DNA from: Bolinopsis microptera
Lineage: Eukaryota > Ctenophora > Tentaculata > Lobata > Bolinopsidae
Direction: 5' to 3'
Length of the DNA stretch: 64,000 nt
Assembly: GCF_026151205.1 (NCBI RefSeq)
Contig: NC_087076.1
Coordinates: 14,183,675-14,247,674 of the forward strand
Part shown: positions 57,301 through 64,000 of the stretch, one piece after another
Position numbering within the stretch: position 1 is the first letter of the stretch
How the letters are laid out: each line of letters opens with the position of its first letter
The notes under the pieces: model-generated
Seen by the model: the letters and a program-made list of their open reading frames with translations, nothing else
What the model was told of the DNA's origin: nothing
The model's database searches: none
Translations under genes and position numbers: made by a program

Positions 57301-58124
57301 TGTACGCAGTTCCCCGGTCTACCGGCTTGTCAGTAAAACTGTCGTAAGATAGCGTCAGGTGAGCTGGCAATCCTGGTTTACAGTCTGAAAATAGTAAATA
57401 GTGAACAGTTAACCGATCAGATTGACTAGAGCCGTGCAGTCACATGAACAGATGAACTTTTATAATTTATAAATGAACATATTATTCTATTATTCTCTAA
57501 AATTTAAAATTGATTGAGGAACACCACCCTGAGGCAGTACTCGGCACTTGCATTTAAATTTGTAATTACAATCAATTGAAAGGTTACCTTAGTAAAAATG
57601 TAATAAACTATCAGTAAATTGAAATAGTTCTTATCTCTTACATTAGTTTATAACAGGGTCTGAAAGAATGCTCACAGATACATTATCAGGAAAATGGCAT
57701 GTAGCATTGTAAAAAGCTCTAAGGTAGTCATTATATTCCGTTCTCTATAAAAATTTTGTTGCTCGTCGCTATCAAGGTGTGATGTTCCAAATTATATAAT
57801 TGTCTAATAGTATAAAATTTGAACCATTCTGCTAAAGTGCTTGTGCAGTAAGCAAATGCTTGTTGACTGTAGACTTGAATGAATTTAAGAATTTGTCTTG
57901 TAGGCAATAAAAATCGTGACGTATTTTATATATTTGTTTATAATATTGACCGTTTTGTTATTTAAATCGATGAGCCAAAAAAACTTACCGTTAGTATAAA
58001 AAGCAGTGAGATCCAGAGGTCGTTCATCCAGTTTCAGCTCATCGAGTTTTTTAGCATTGAGTTGGGTCCAAAATGTGTGATCTATAGAACTTATGAGAGG
58101 AACATATTGAACTGGAGTTGACAT
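45330..58124 (-). CDS. ATG7: ATG7, E1-like activating enzyme of autophagy, about 15 exons
   Basis: Activates ATG12 and ATG8/LC3 for autophagosome growth. Exons in gene order: 57989-58124, 57218-57384, 56854-57070, 56394-56458 (tentative), 55645-55733, 54985-55100, 54588-54678, 51399-51543, 50505-50712, 50257-50387, 49947-50108, 46361-46477, 45956-46102, 45603-45722, 45330-45365. All junctions are GT-AG, phases agree, total 648 residues plus TAA (human 703). Visible: N-terminal domain ([22 protein letters not shown]), adenylation domain with ATP loop [30 protein letters not shown] and [15 protein letters not shown], zinc ligands CYFCND and CTAC, the catalytic Cys in [11 protein letters not shown], and an acidic C-terminal tail. 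The tentative exon 4 fits splice sites and phase but resembles ATG7 only weakly. Introns hold a Kv channel gene, a LINE with a 388-bp duplication, and a partial self-duplication. Confidence 0.93.
46478..47330. other. ATG7 intron 11, 3' portion
   Basis: AT-rich intron sequence downstream of the nested Kv gene. A segment with CCGAGCTTCAAGTTA occurs twice (about 46936 and 47115), a small local duplication. Confidence 0.45.
47331..48917 (-). CDS. Shaker-type voltage-gated potassium channel subunit, intronless, nested in ATG7 intron 11
   Basis: 528 residues from ATG 48917. An N-terminal tail with a 10-residue repeat (MSPxSxxVSR, residues ~81-120) precedes a T1 tetramerisation domain ([23 protein letters not shown], split here only in description: INCSGLQYV and SRFPDSLL). 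S1-S6 follow; S4 reads [16 protein letters not shown], the filter is TTVGFGD instead of the usual TTVGYGD, and S6 reads [12 protein letters not shown] where Shaker channels have PVP. It should sit in the plasma membrane as a tetramer subunit. The altered S6 hinge and reduced S4 charge recall modifier (silent) subunits, so it may act as a heteromeric partner; that is inference. It lies entirely in ATG7 intron 11 on the same strand. Kv1-like, but the subfamily is not certain. Confidence 0.9.
   Translation of the reverse strand: MHLNSMLHSSPAGSKSRGAATPVESERRADYINKLKKGRYSPLQSPNADAKVNGLSPLQRKSILKNFERSMTIADINYARMSPASRNVSRMSPPSMHVSRMSPVSMNVSKMSPASAIISNNMSPELLDKPEKLLRNKIEQDLLTIDGKAPDSNLIYINCSGLQYVTTEETLSRFPDSLLANPEERQALYSQQLDAFYLDRHMSCFESILQFYQTGVECPPPFIDLEIYEAEKVFYGLYKPQDTVIEIEESITKDGSNLCCAATKMAIHKFLVNPPKRGLASIYHVTDIVMIVVGTILFLLESEDSLEDKFDLSKVSDSKINLCLLSLNAMTILWFTVDSFLRMVTWPKFTDYWKSIMNLLDVISVLPFYIEMVQWAFTSNADDGNYAILRALKLVRVVRVFKFLRHSQGLVGIMRAMGKARQELVILFIAMFLFVITFGSIMYYLENVESHHDPDGSGPSSQFSSIPMSCWWVLVSITTVGFGDMYPVTLVGKLVGSVVLCLGVVMLALPMTIIVSKFNTELEQENNS
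48558..48680 (-). repeat. 30-bp coding tandem repeat in the Kv N-terminus
   Basis: Four 30-bp units encode decapeptides beginning MSP (residues 81-120). Each has a Ser-Pro site, a possible phosphorylation target. Confidence 0.8.
49409..49508. repeat. Near-perfect 47-bp inverted repeat (hairpin)
   Basis: Arms 49409-49455 and 49462-49508 are reverse complements with one difference, separated by six bases. Size suggests a mini foldback element. Confidence 0.9.
49680..49773. repeat. 21-bp minisatellite
   Basis: About 4.5 copies of a unit with CGTACCATACCCAACACCCC; the last copy has a GGTACC insertion. Confidence 0.9.
50765..51415. repeat. Tandem duplication of ATG7 intron 8 including the exon 8 3' end
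   Basis: Segment 50765-51086 is repeated at 51093-51415 with few differences, period about 329 bp. The left copy carries 17 bases of exon 8 (51070-51086) plus its GTATG donor; the functional exon end and donor are in the right copy (51399-51415). Confidence 0.9.
51544..52172. other. ATG7 intron 7, part
   Basis: AT-rich intron sequence before the duplicated target site; nothing recognised. Confidence 0.45.
52173..52560. repeat. Left copy of a 388-bp direct repeat flanking a LINE
   Basis: Identical to 53501-53888 except for one observed difference (C at 52196, T in the other copy). The repeat ends exactly at the LINE 5' border, CATTTTTCTG, and begins exactly at its 3' border. Confidence 0.95.
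52530..53381 (+). CDS. LINE-derived RNase H plus zinc-binding tail, with chimeric N-terminus
   Basis: 283 residues from ATG 52530 to TAA. Residues 1-10 or 11 ([10 protein letters not shown]) come from the flanking genomic repeat; LINE sequence starts at about KFGAGVYI. The RNase H fold follows with Glu in FQAETFA, Asp in INCDSQA, and [18 protein letters not shown]; the first catalytic Asp (normally in a TDGS motif) has been lost by truncation. The tail [19 protein letters not shown] plus [12 protein letters not shown] matches the same region of the full LINE at 20905-24897, so both belong to one family. Without the first Asp and RT the protein should be catalytically dead; whether it is expressed is unknown. 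Confidence 0.8.
   Translation: MSHVLFPHFSEKFGAGVYIVDNDNPTCEESYHLGINSTVFQAETFAVGTAAKILRESGTKTRKIIINCDSQATIMAMSNIKVKSKSTSTAISELNQIAMDNQVLLRWIPAHKGYDGNEKADSLAKKGSDNLDSVQVQLPIPKVLWKGALRSISHRKMRERWRTLPNTHFKRVWGQKFARSIPKLGKESTRTATQFLTGHCELNYHINKYKPTTVPKTCPHCLMEEETMNHFIGQCPKWSYQRGGYFDSFYLSVTDIVDKFSLPRIIGFIQATKRFTKCGEDKA
52561..53500 (+). mobile_element. 5'-truncated RNase H-type LINE (940 bp)
   Basis: Inserted in ATG7 intron 7, opposite to the gene. It retains the RNase H and finger regions, a short 3' UTR and a GAA-repeat tail (53491-53500), and is bounded on both sides by the 388-bp direct repeat. Confidence 0.9.
53501..53888. repeat. Right copy of the 388-bp direct repeat flanking the LINE
   Basis: See the left copy (52173-52560). 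The downstream single-copy sequence starts TCCGAATCGC. Confidence 0.95.
53889..54587. other. ATG7 intron 7, part
   Basis: Contains a C12 run at about 53920-53931. No gene recognised. Confidence 0.45.
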
Positions 58125-58747
58125 TACCTGTAGCTACAAATAGTAATAAACTTTATTTGGTGATAATTCAGTATAAATTTGAAATCATATTAATATTTTA
58201 CATAAAATTGTCCTCTAGCTCTACTTGTTACTTTAAGGCAGTACACGCTGAGGTTTATTTCTCAGTCACTGAGTGCCTAATTGAGATAATTCTTTAGCAT
58301 ATGACTATCATCACTCATTTGAGGTATATATTATCGAATTAAATTATAATAACAATGTCAATTTTTACCGAATGAACGTTAATTTTCGCAGTTTTTAGAT
58401 AACCCAATCAATTTTGCTAACGAGATAAACAAATCGCTTGAAAACTTCGTCATTTCAAATCCGTTTCGCGTTATCTTTGACAGTTTGTTATATTATCACT
58501 TAGTATTTGTAAAGTGATCTATTAACTACTCAACCTTCAGGGGACATATACCAAAAACTTTTATGCCGGGACCCGATATTTGACTCCATATTATTAAAAT
58601 ATGCATAAAAACAATAAGATTAAAAATTATTTTTGAAATCTATCAAACACGATAAAATTATTATAACAGTCACAATATTTGAACCCAAACACACTATCAA
58701 TTAACTATGAATCAACATAATATGCGTTTTCAAAGATCCAACCGTCT
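58125..58747. other. ATG7 upstream region
   Basis: Lies between the ATG7 start and the end of the zinc-finger cluster; likely contains the ATG7 promoter and perhaps a 5' UTR exon (an AG precedes the ATG region). No core motif recognised. Confidence 0.4.
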
Positions 58748-59885
58748 TCACTTCAATGTCGCAGACAGTAGAGCACAGGTTTTTTCTCCTGTGTGTGTCC
58801 GTTTGTGAGCAATAAGATTACTCAATTGATTTGATTTATAATCACACAAACTGCAAGAATAAGGTTTATCTCCGGTGTGTGTCCGTTTGTGAGCAGCAAG
58901 AGTGCTCGATCGATTCGATTTATAATCACACAAACTGCAAGAATAAGGTTTATCTTCGGTGTGTGTCCGTTTGTGACGAGCAAGATCGCTTGATCGACTC
59001 GATTTATAATCACACAAACTGCAAGAATAAGGTTTATCTCCGGTGTGTGTCCGTTCGTGAATAGCACAACTACCCGATTGGTTTGATTTATAATCACACA
59101 GACTGTAAGAATGAGGTTTAACTCCGGAGTCCGCTGTGTGTCCGTTTGTGACGAGCAAAATTGCTCGATTGAATTGATTTATAATCACAATAACTGCAAG
59201 AATAAGGTTTTTCTCCGGTGTGTGTTCGTTTGTGGGCAGCAAGACTGCTCAATTGATTTGATTTATAATCACAATAACTGCAAGAATAAGGTTTTTCTCC
59301 GGTGTGTGTTCGTTTGTGGGCAGCAAGATTGCTCGATCGATTCGATTTATAATCACACAGACTGCAAGAATAAGGTTTTTCTCCGGTGTGTGTTTGTGTC
59401 TGTTTTTTCAACTTATGTCCAGTCCCAGACGGAGTGGATTCTCCAATAGATAGAGTTTCAGCCTGAATACCACAATCAGATTCAGTAGGTATAGGAACAG
59501 AAGAAGAATTTCTTTTCGCAGGTCTTATGTTCGATGGTGTTAGAGCAAGATTACAGTTATCACACTGAAGTTCTTTACAGTCCAAAGGTTCAGCTTTAGC
59601 CAGGACATCACGGAAAATCGTGACATCCTCCATCTTTGCAACTTCACCTACTTGGTTGAGGTTTTCTGAACCAGTTTCAAACTGATTATACGGCACGGCT
59701 TCAGCTTTCAGTTTGTTATTTTCGTCGTTTTCTTCACATTTCAGATTGGTATTTTCGTCGTCTTCCTCACATTTACAAGTGCATACTGATGATGACCAGG
59801 TTGAAGTAGGGTTAACTGGTTGGGCGTCTATCATCTCCTCTTTGATATCAACCCCCTCAAACTTTTCTGTTTTTTCAAGTGACAT
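58748..59885 (-). pseudogene. C2H2 zinc-finger gene, copy A, frameshifted
   Basis: Starts [13 protein letters not shown] at 59885, as do the other two copies. An acidic, Cys-containing N-terminal half is followed by fingers of the type [21 protein letters not shown] with TGEKP linkers. Three fingers are in frame before an extra eight bases (59129-59136) shift the frame; four more follow in the other frame, the first of which has its leading Cys replaced (YSLCDYK). The final finger is also out of frame. It is either a pseudogene or a truncated three-finger protein. Compared with copy B, the last [17 protein letters not shown] finger is lost. Confidence 0.8.
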
Positions 59886-60319
59886 TCCTGATAGAAATTT
59901 TTGTATTTATGTTCTTTACCTCTTTAGCAAGCAGAATTAAAAATAACAGGATTATGTATTATAATTTGTAACTACTCAATCATCAAATTATTAAATAAAA
60001 TATAAAATTGAGCCATAAATTGTATTTAGCAATTAACCAAAAATAGAGTACACTGTAAAGTTTGCAATATCGTTCAAATAATTTGTTGAATAACTGACAA
60101 GATTTTGGAAGTTATCAAAATTCATTCCCGAGTAAATCTATCAAACATGCTATAATATAATATAATGTTTAAATGTATTAACTAGCGAAGTTATTTTCCT
60201 GAATTTCTTGGATTAAACTATTGTTCAGATGAGGTAATATATGCCTAGATCTTATGTAGTTCAACAAATCCTCCTTGGATTTAGACTTACAGTCACAGTA
60301 CTCGCAGACATACAGCCCA
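59886..60319. other. Spacer between zinc-finger copies A and B
   Basis: This spacer is closely similar to 61550-62036, so the duplication unit includes both gene and flank. Confidence 0.8.
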
Positions 60320-61549
60320 CTATGGTCTATGAATCAACATATGCCTTTTCAAAGATCCAGCCGTCTTCACTTTAATGTCGCAGACATTACAGCACAGTAC
60401 TAGTTTATCTTTGGTGTGTGTCCGCTTGTGAGCAGCAAGACTGCTCGATCGACTCGATTTATCACAAAAACTGCAAGAATAAGGTTTCTCTCCTGTGTGT
60501 GTCCGTTTGTGATTAGCAAGAGTGCTTAATCGACTCGCTTTATAATCACACAAACTGCAAGAATAAGGTTTCTCTCCGGTGTGTGTCCGTTTATGACGAG
60601 CGAGACTGCTCGATTGATTTGATTTATAATCACAAAAACTGCAAGAATAAGGTTTCTCCCCGGTGTGTGTCCGTTTGTGATCTGCAAGATTGCTCAATCG
60701 ATACGATTTATAATCACATAAACTGCAAGAATCAGGTTTATCTCTGGTGTGTGTCCGTTTATGAGCAGTAAGATTGCTCGATTGATTTGATTTATAATCA
60801 CACAAACTGCAAGAATAAGGTTTCTCCCCGGTGTGTGTCCGTTTATGATCCGCAAGATTGCTCAATCGATACGATTTATAATCACATAAACTGCAAGAAT
60901 AAGGTTTATCTCTGGTGTGTGTCCGTTTGTGAGCAGTAAGATTGCTCGATTGATTTGATTTATAATCACACAAACTGCAAGAATAAGGTTTCTCCCCGGT
61001 GTGTGTCCGTTTGTGATTAGCAAGAGTGCTCGATCGATTTGATTTGTAATCACACAGACTGCAAGTATAAAGTTTTTCTCCGGTGTGTCTTCGTTTCTGT
61101 TTTTTCAACTTATGTCCAGTCCCAGACGGAGTGGATTCTCCAATAAATAGAGTTTCAGCCTGAATACCACAATCAGACTCGGTAGGTATACGAACAGAAG
61201 AAGATTTTCTTTTCGCAGGTCTTACGTTCGATGGTGTTAGAGTAAGATTACAATTATCACACTGAAGTTCTTTATAGTCTAAAGGTTCAGCTTTAGCCAG
61301 GACATCACGGAAAATTCTGACATCCTCCATCTTTGCAACTTCACCTACTTGGTTGAGGTGTTCTGAACCAGTTTCAAACTGATTACACAGCACGGCTTCA
61401 GCTTTGAGATTTTTATTTTCGTCGTTTTCTTCACATTTACAAGAGCATGCTGATGATGACCAGGTTGAAGTAGGGTAAACTGGTTGCACGTCTGTCATCG
61501 CCTCTTTGATATCAACCCCCTCAAACTTTTCTGTTTTTTTAAGTGACAT
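60320..61549 (-). CDS. C2H2 zinc-finger protein, copy B, intact
   Basis: 409 residues, single exon. The N-terminal ~150 residues are acidic with a CxC pair and a CDNCNLTL patch, no KRAB or BTB domain. Nine C2H2 fingers follow from about residue 158, mostly joined by HTGEKPYSC-type linkers, the signature of sequence-specific DNA binding. Fingers 2-3 and 4-5 are nearly identical pairs, showing a recent two-finger duplication; finger 8 lacks one residue in its loop (CDKSSRS against CDYKSSRS). The last finger, [17 protein letters not shown], differs in type from the rest. Probable nuclear DNA-binding protein, target unknown. It is the only one of the three tandem copies with an unbroken frame. 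Confidence 0.85.
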   Translation of the reverse strand: MSLKKTEKFEGVDIKEAMTDVQPVYPTSTWSSSACSCKCEENDENKNLKAEAVLCNQFETGSEHLNQVGEVAKMEDVRIFRDVLAKAEPLDYKELQCDNCNLTLTPSNVRPAKRKSSSVRIPTESDCGIQAETLFIGESTPSGTGHKLKKQKRRHTGEKLYTCSLCDYKSNRSSTLANHKRTHTGEKPYSCSLCDYKSNQSSNLTAHKRTHTRDKPYSCSLCDYKSYRLSNLADHKRTHTGEKPYSCSLCDYKSNQSSNLTAHKRTHTRDKPDSCSLCDYKSYRLSNLADHKRTHTGEKPYSCSFCDYKSNQSSSLARHKRTHTGEKPYSCSLCDYKASRLSTLANHKRTHTGEKPYSCSFCDKSSRSSSLAAHKRTHTKDKLVLCCNVCDIKVKTAGSLKRHMLIHRP

Positions 61550-62036
61550 TCCTGATAGACATTTTTGTATTAATGTTTTTTACATCTTTAGCAAGCAGAA
61601 TTAGAAATAACAGGATTATGTATTATAATTTGTAACTGCTCAATCATCAAATTATTAAATAAAATATAAAATTGAGCCACAAATTGTATTTAGCAATTAA
61701 CCAAAAATAGAGTACACTCTAAAGTTTGCAATATCGTTCAAATAATTTCTTGAATAACTGATAAGATTTTGGAATTTATCTAAATTCTTTCCCGAGTAAA
61801 TCTTTCAAACATGCCATAATATAATATAATGTATTAATGTATTAACTAGCGAAGTTATTTTCCTGAACTTCTTGGATTAAACTATTGTTCAGATGAGGTA
61901 ATATATGCCTAGATCTTATATGTAGTTCAACAAATCCTCATTGGATTTAGGACTTTAGGATTACAGTCACAGTACTCGCAGCCATACAGCCCACTATGAA
62001 TCAACATAATATGCATTTTCAAAGATCCAGCAGTCT
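61550..62036. other. Spacer between zinc-finger copies B and C
   Basis: Near-duplicate of the 59886-60319 spacer; no gene. Confidence 0.8.
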
Positions 62037-63138
62037 TCATTTTAATGTCACAGACAGTACAGCACAGTAAGGTTTATCTCCGGTGTGAGTCCGTTTGTGA
62101 GCAGTAAGATCGGTCGATCGACTCGATTTATAATCACATAAACTGCAAGAATAAGGTTTTTCTTCGGTGTGTGTCCGTTTGTGACGAGCGAGAGTGCTTG
62201 ATCGACTCGATTTATAATCACACAAACTACAAGAATAAGGTTTCTCTCCGGTGTGTGTCCGTTTGTGATGAGCAAGACTGCTCGATTGAGTTGATTTATA
62301 ATCACAAAAACTGCAAGAATAAGGTTTCTCTCCGGTGTGTGTCCGTTTGTGAGCAGTAAGATCGCTCGATCGACTCGCTTTATAATCACACAAACTGCAA
62401 GAATAAGGTTTTTCTCCGGTGTGTGTTCGTTTGTGAGCAGCGAGATTGCTCAGTTGATTTGATTTATAATCACACAGACTGCAAGAATAAGGTTTCTCTC
62501 CGGTGTGTGTCCGTTTGTGATTAGCAACAGTGCTCGAATGACCCGCTTTATAATCACACAAACTGCAAGAATAAAATTTTTCTCCGGTGTGTGTCCGTTT
62601 GTGACGAGCAAGATCGCTCGATCGATACGATTTATAATCACACAGACTGCAAGAATATGGTTTTTCTCCGGTGTGTGTTCGTTTCTGTTTTTTCAACTTA
62701 TGTTTAGTCCCAGACGGAGTGGTTTCTCCAATAGATAGAGTTTCAGCCTTAATACCACAATCAGACACCGTAGGTATAGGAACAGAAGAAGAATTTCTTT
62801 TCGCAGGTCTTACGTTCGATGGTGTTAGCGCAAGATCACAATTATCACACTGAAGTTCTTTATAGTCCAAAGGTTCAGCTTTAGCCAGGACATCACCGAA
62901 AATCCTGACATCCTCCATCTTTGCAACTTCACCTACTTGGTTGAGGTTTTCTGAACCAGTTTCAAACTGACTACATAGCACGGCTTCAGCTTTCAGTTTG
63001 TTTTTTTTCGTCGTTTTCTTCCAATTTACAAGTGCAGGCTGATGTTGGCCAGGTTGAAGTAGGGTAAACTGGTTGGGCGTCTGTCATCTCCTCTTTAATA
63101 TCAACCCCCTCGAACTTTTCTGTTTTTTCAAGTGACAT
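62037..63138 (-). pseudogene. C2H2 zinc-finger gene, copy C, frameshifted near its start
   Basis: Starts [13 protein letters not shown] at 63138. A run of eight T on the plus strand (63001-63008) has one base more than the aligned copy A segment (TTATTTT), shifting the frame after about 45 codons; the rest (62037-62981) is open and encodes seven good C2H2 fingers. The last finger is also out of frame compared with copy B. A homopolymer assembly error could explain the first shift; otherwise it is a pseudogene, or translation starts at the internal Met near 62981. Confidence 0.8.
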
Positions 63139-64000
63139 TCCTGATAGAAATTTTTGTATGAATGTTTGTTAAGTCTTCGACAAACAGAATTAAAAATAAC
63201 AAGATTATTATATAATTATATTATTATTTAAACTGTGGAGTTCCTAGCTGTTAGCGTTTTTACTTTATGGCGACAGTAGTGAAAAATAGGAGTGGCGTGC
63301 CACACCCTCTGCTCTGTAATCAATGAAATTTTGCGAAACGTTCAGAAATTCTAAGTTTGACCCATATCTATATTCTCTGAAATTTGTGTGAAATTCTGAC
63401 ACGAATTACGTAAGTTATTAATGGGTTGAGTGTGGGTAGTTACGTTTGGGCCACTCTGTATAATCAAATTGTATTTAGCAATAATAACCAAAAATTGAGT
63501 ACACTTTAAAGTTTGCAATATCGGTCAAATATTTTATTTTGGGATAACCGACAAGATTTTGCAAGTTATCGAAAATAAAATGAAGTAAAACTGCTCGTGC
63601 TGATTTAAATCAGGATTTTCTCCCTTTTTCATACAATTCATTGGTTGCGAGATTTTACAACATTGTCTAAGTTAGGTCTCGACTAAGACTCTCAGATAAT
63701 ACAAGTTATCATTCCACGTAAATAAAATAATGAGTTGATTTAGGGCCAAAGTCAAACCGCGATTTATTTACGAATTCATACTTGGGCCATCAATTAATAT
63801 GTTAATTAATAACATTGGCAAGATGAAAAATTCGTATTTTGACAATCTCTAGTGGTCCAAGATTTTCAAAATCGAATAAAGAATGTTCAAAGGCCTATCT
63901 CAAAACTCTGTCCCGAGTATCTCTTCTAGCATGCGATGGGGTGGCATGTGTCTCAATAGGATATTACAAAATATACATTAATTTCTAATATGTTTAAAAT
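63139..64000. other. Upstream flank of zinc-finger copy C
   Basis: Two pieces (about 63139-63230 and 63465-63560) match the spacers upstream of copies A and B. The ~235 bases between them are absent from those spacers. Beyond 63560 similarity ends; no gene recognised. Confidence 0.5.

Overview
The window is animal nuclear DNA. Genes carry GT-AG introns, coding density is low, and the five genes I can name (NDR kinase, REV1, VGLL4/Tgi, ATG7, a Shaker-type Kv channel) are metazoan or opisthokont families. The AT-rich noncoding DNA, compact genes and LINE-rich introns suggest a non-bilaterian, perhaps a cnidarian, but nothing here proves the phylum. All identifications are from reading translations by eye; no database was searched.

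Layout. 1-1 kb: 3' end of a coiled-coil gene (+). 2.1-7.1 kb: a seven-exon NDR (STK38/tricornered-type) kinase (-); its 2.4-kb intron 4 holds an intronless secreted-protein gene on the opposite strand and a dead LINE fragment. 7.4-9.5 kb: REV1 (-), essentially one exon. 9.7-12 kb: a decayed LINE between inverted repeat arms. 12.6-17.6 kb: a large LINE whose first ORF joins a coiled coil, an AlkB-type 2OG-Fe(II) dioxygenase and an SGNH esterase, followed by an ATGA-coupled PHD finger and an endonuclease-reverse transcriptase. 20.6-25.3 kb: a LINE with an RNase H domain, inserted with a 7-bp target duplication into a 329-bp foldback element. 28.6-31.6 kb: a five-exon VGLL4-like gene (+). 31.6-45.3 kb: gene-poor DNA with large microsatellites, a 51-bp minisatellite and a 920-bp TIR element. 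45.3-58.1 kb: ATG7 (-), whose introns hold an intronless Kv channel gene, a partial tandem duplication of its own exon 8, and a truncated LINE flanked by a 388-bp target duplication. 58.7-63.1 kb: three tandem C2H2 zinc-finger gene copies (-); only the middle one has an uninterrupted frame.

Functionally the host genes are mostly independent: translesion synthesis (REV1), autophagy E1 enzyme (ATG7), excitability (Kv), and two Hippo-related components, an NDR kinase and the TEAD cofactor VGLL4, which happen to lie about 21 kb apart. The main novelty candidates are the AlkB-SGNH-PHD LINE, the LINE with a 388-bp target duplication, and the nested gene arrangements. Exon boundaries were placed by GT/AG sites plus reading-frame phase; the exon sets for NDR, VGLL4 and ATG7 keep phase throughout.
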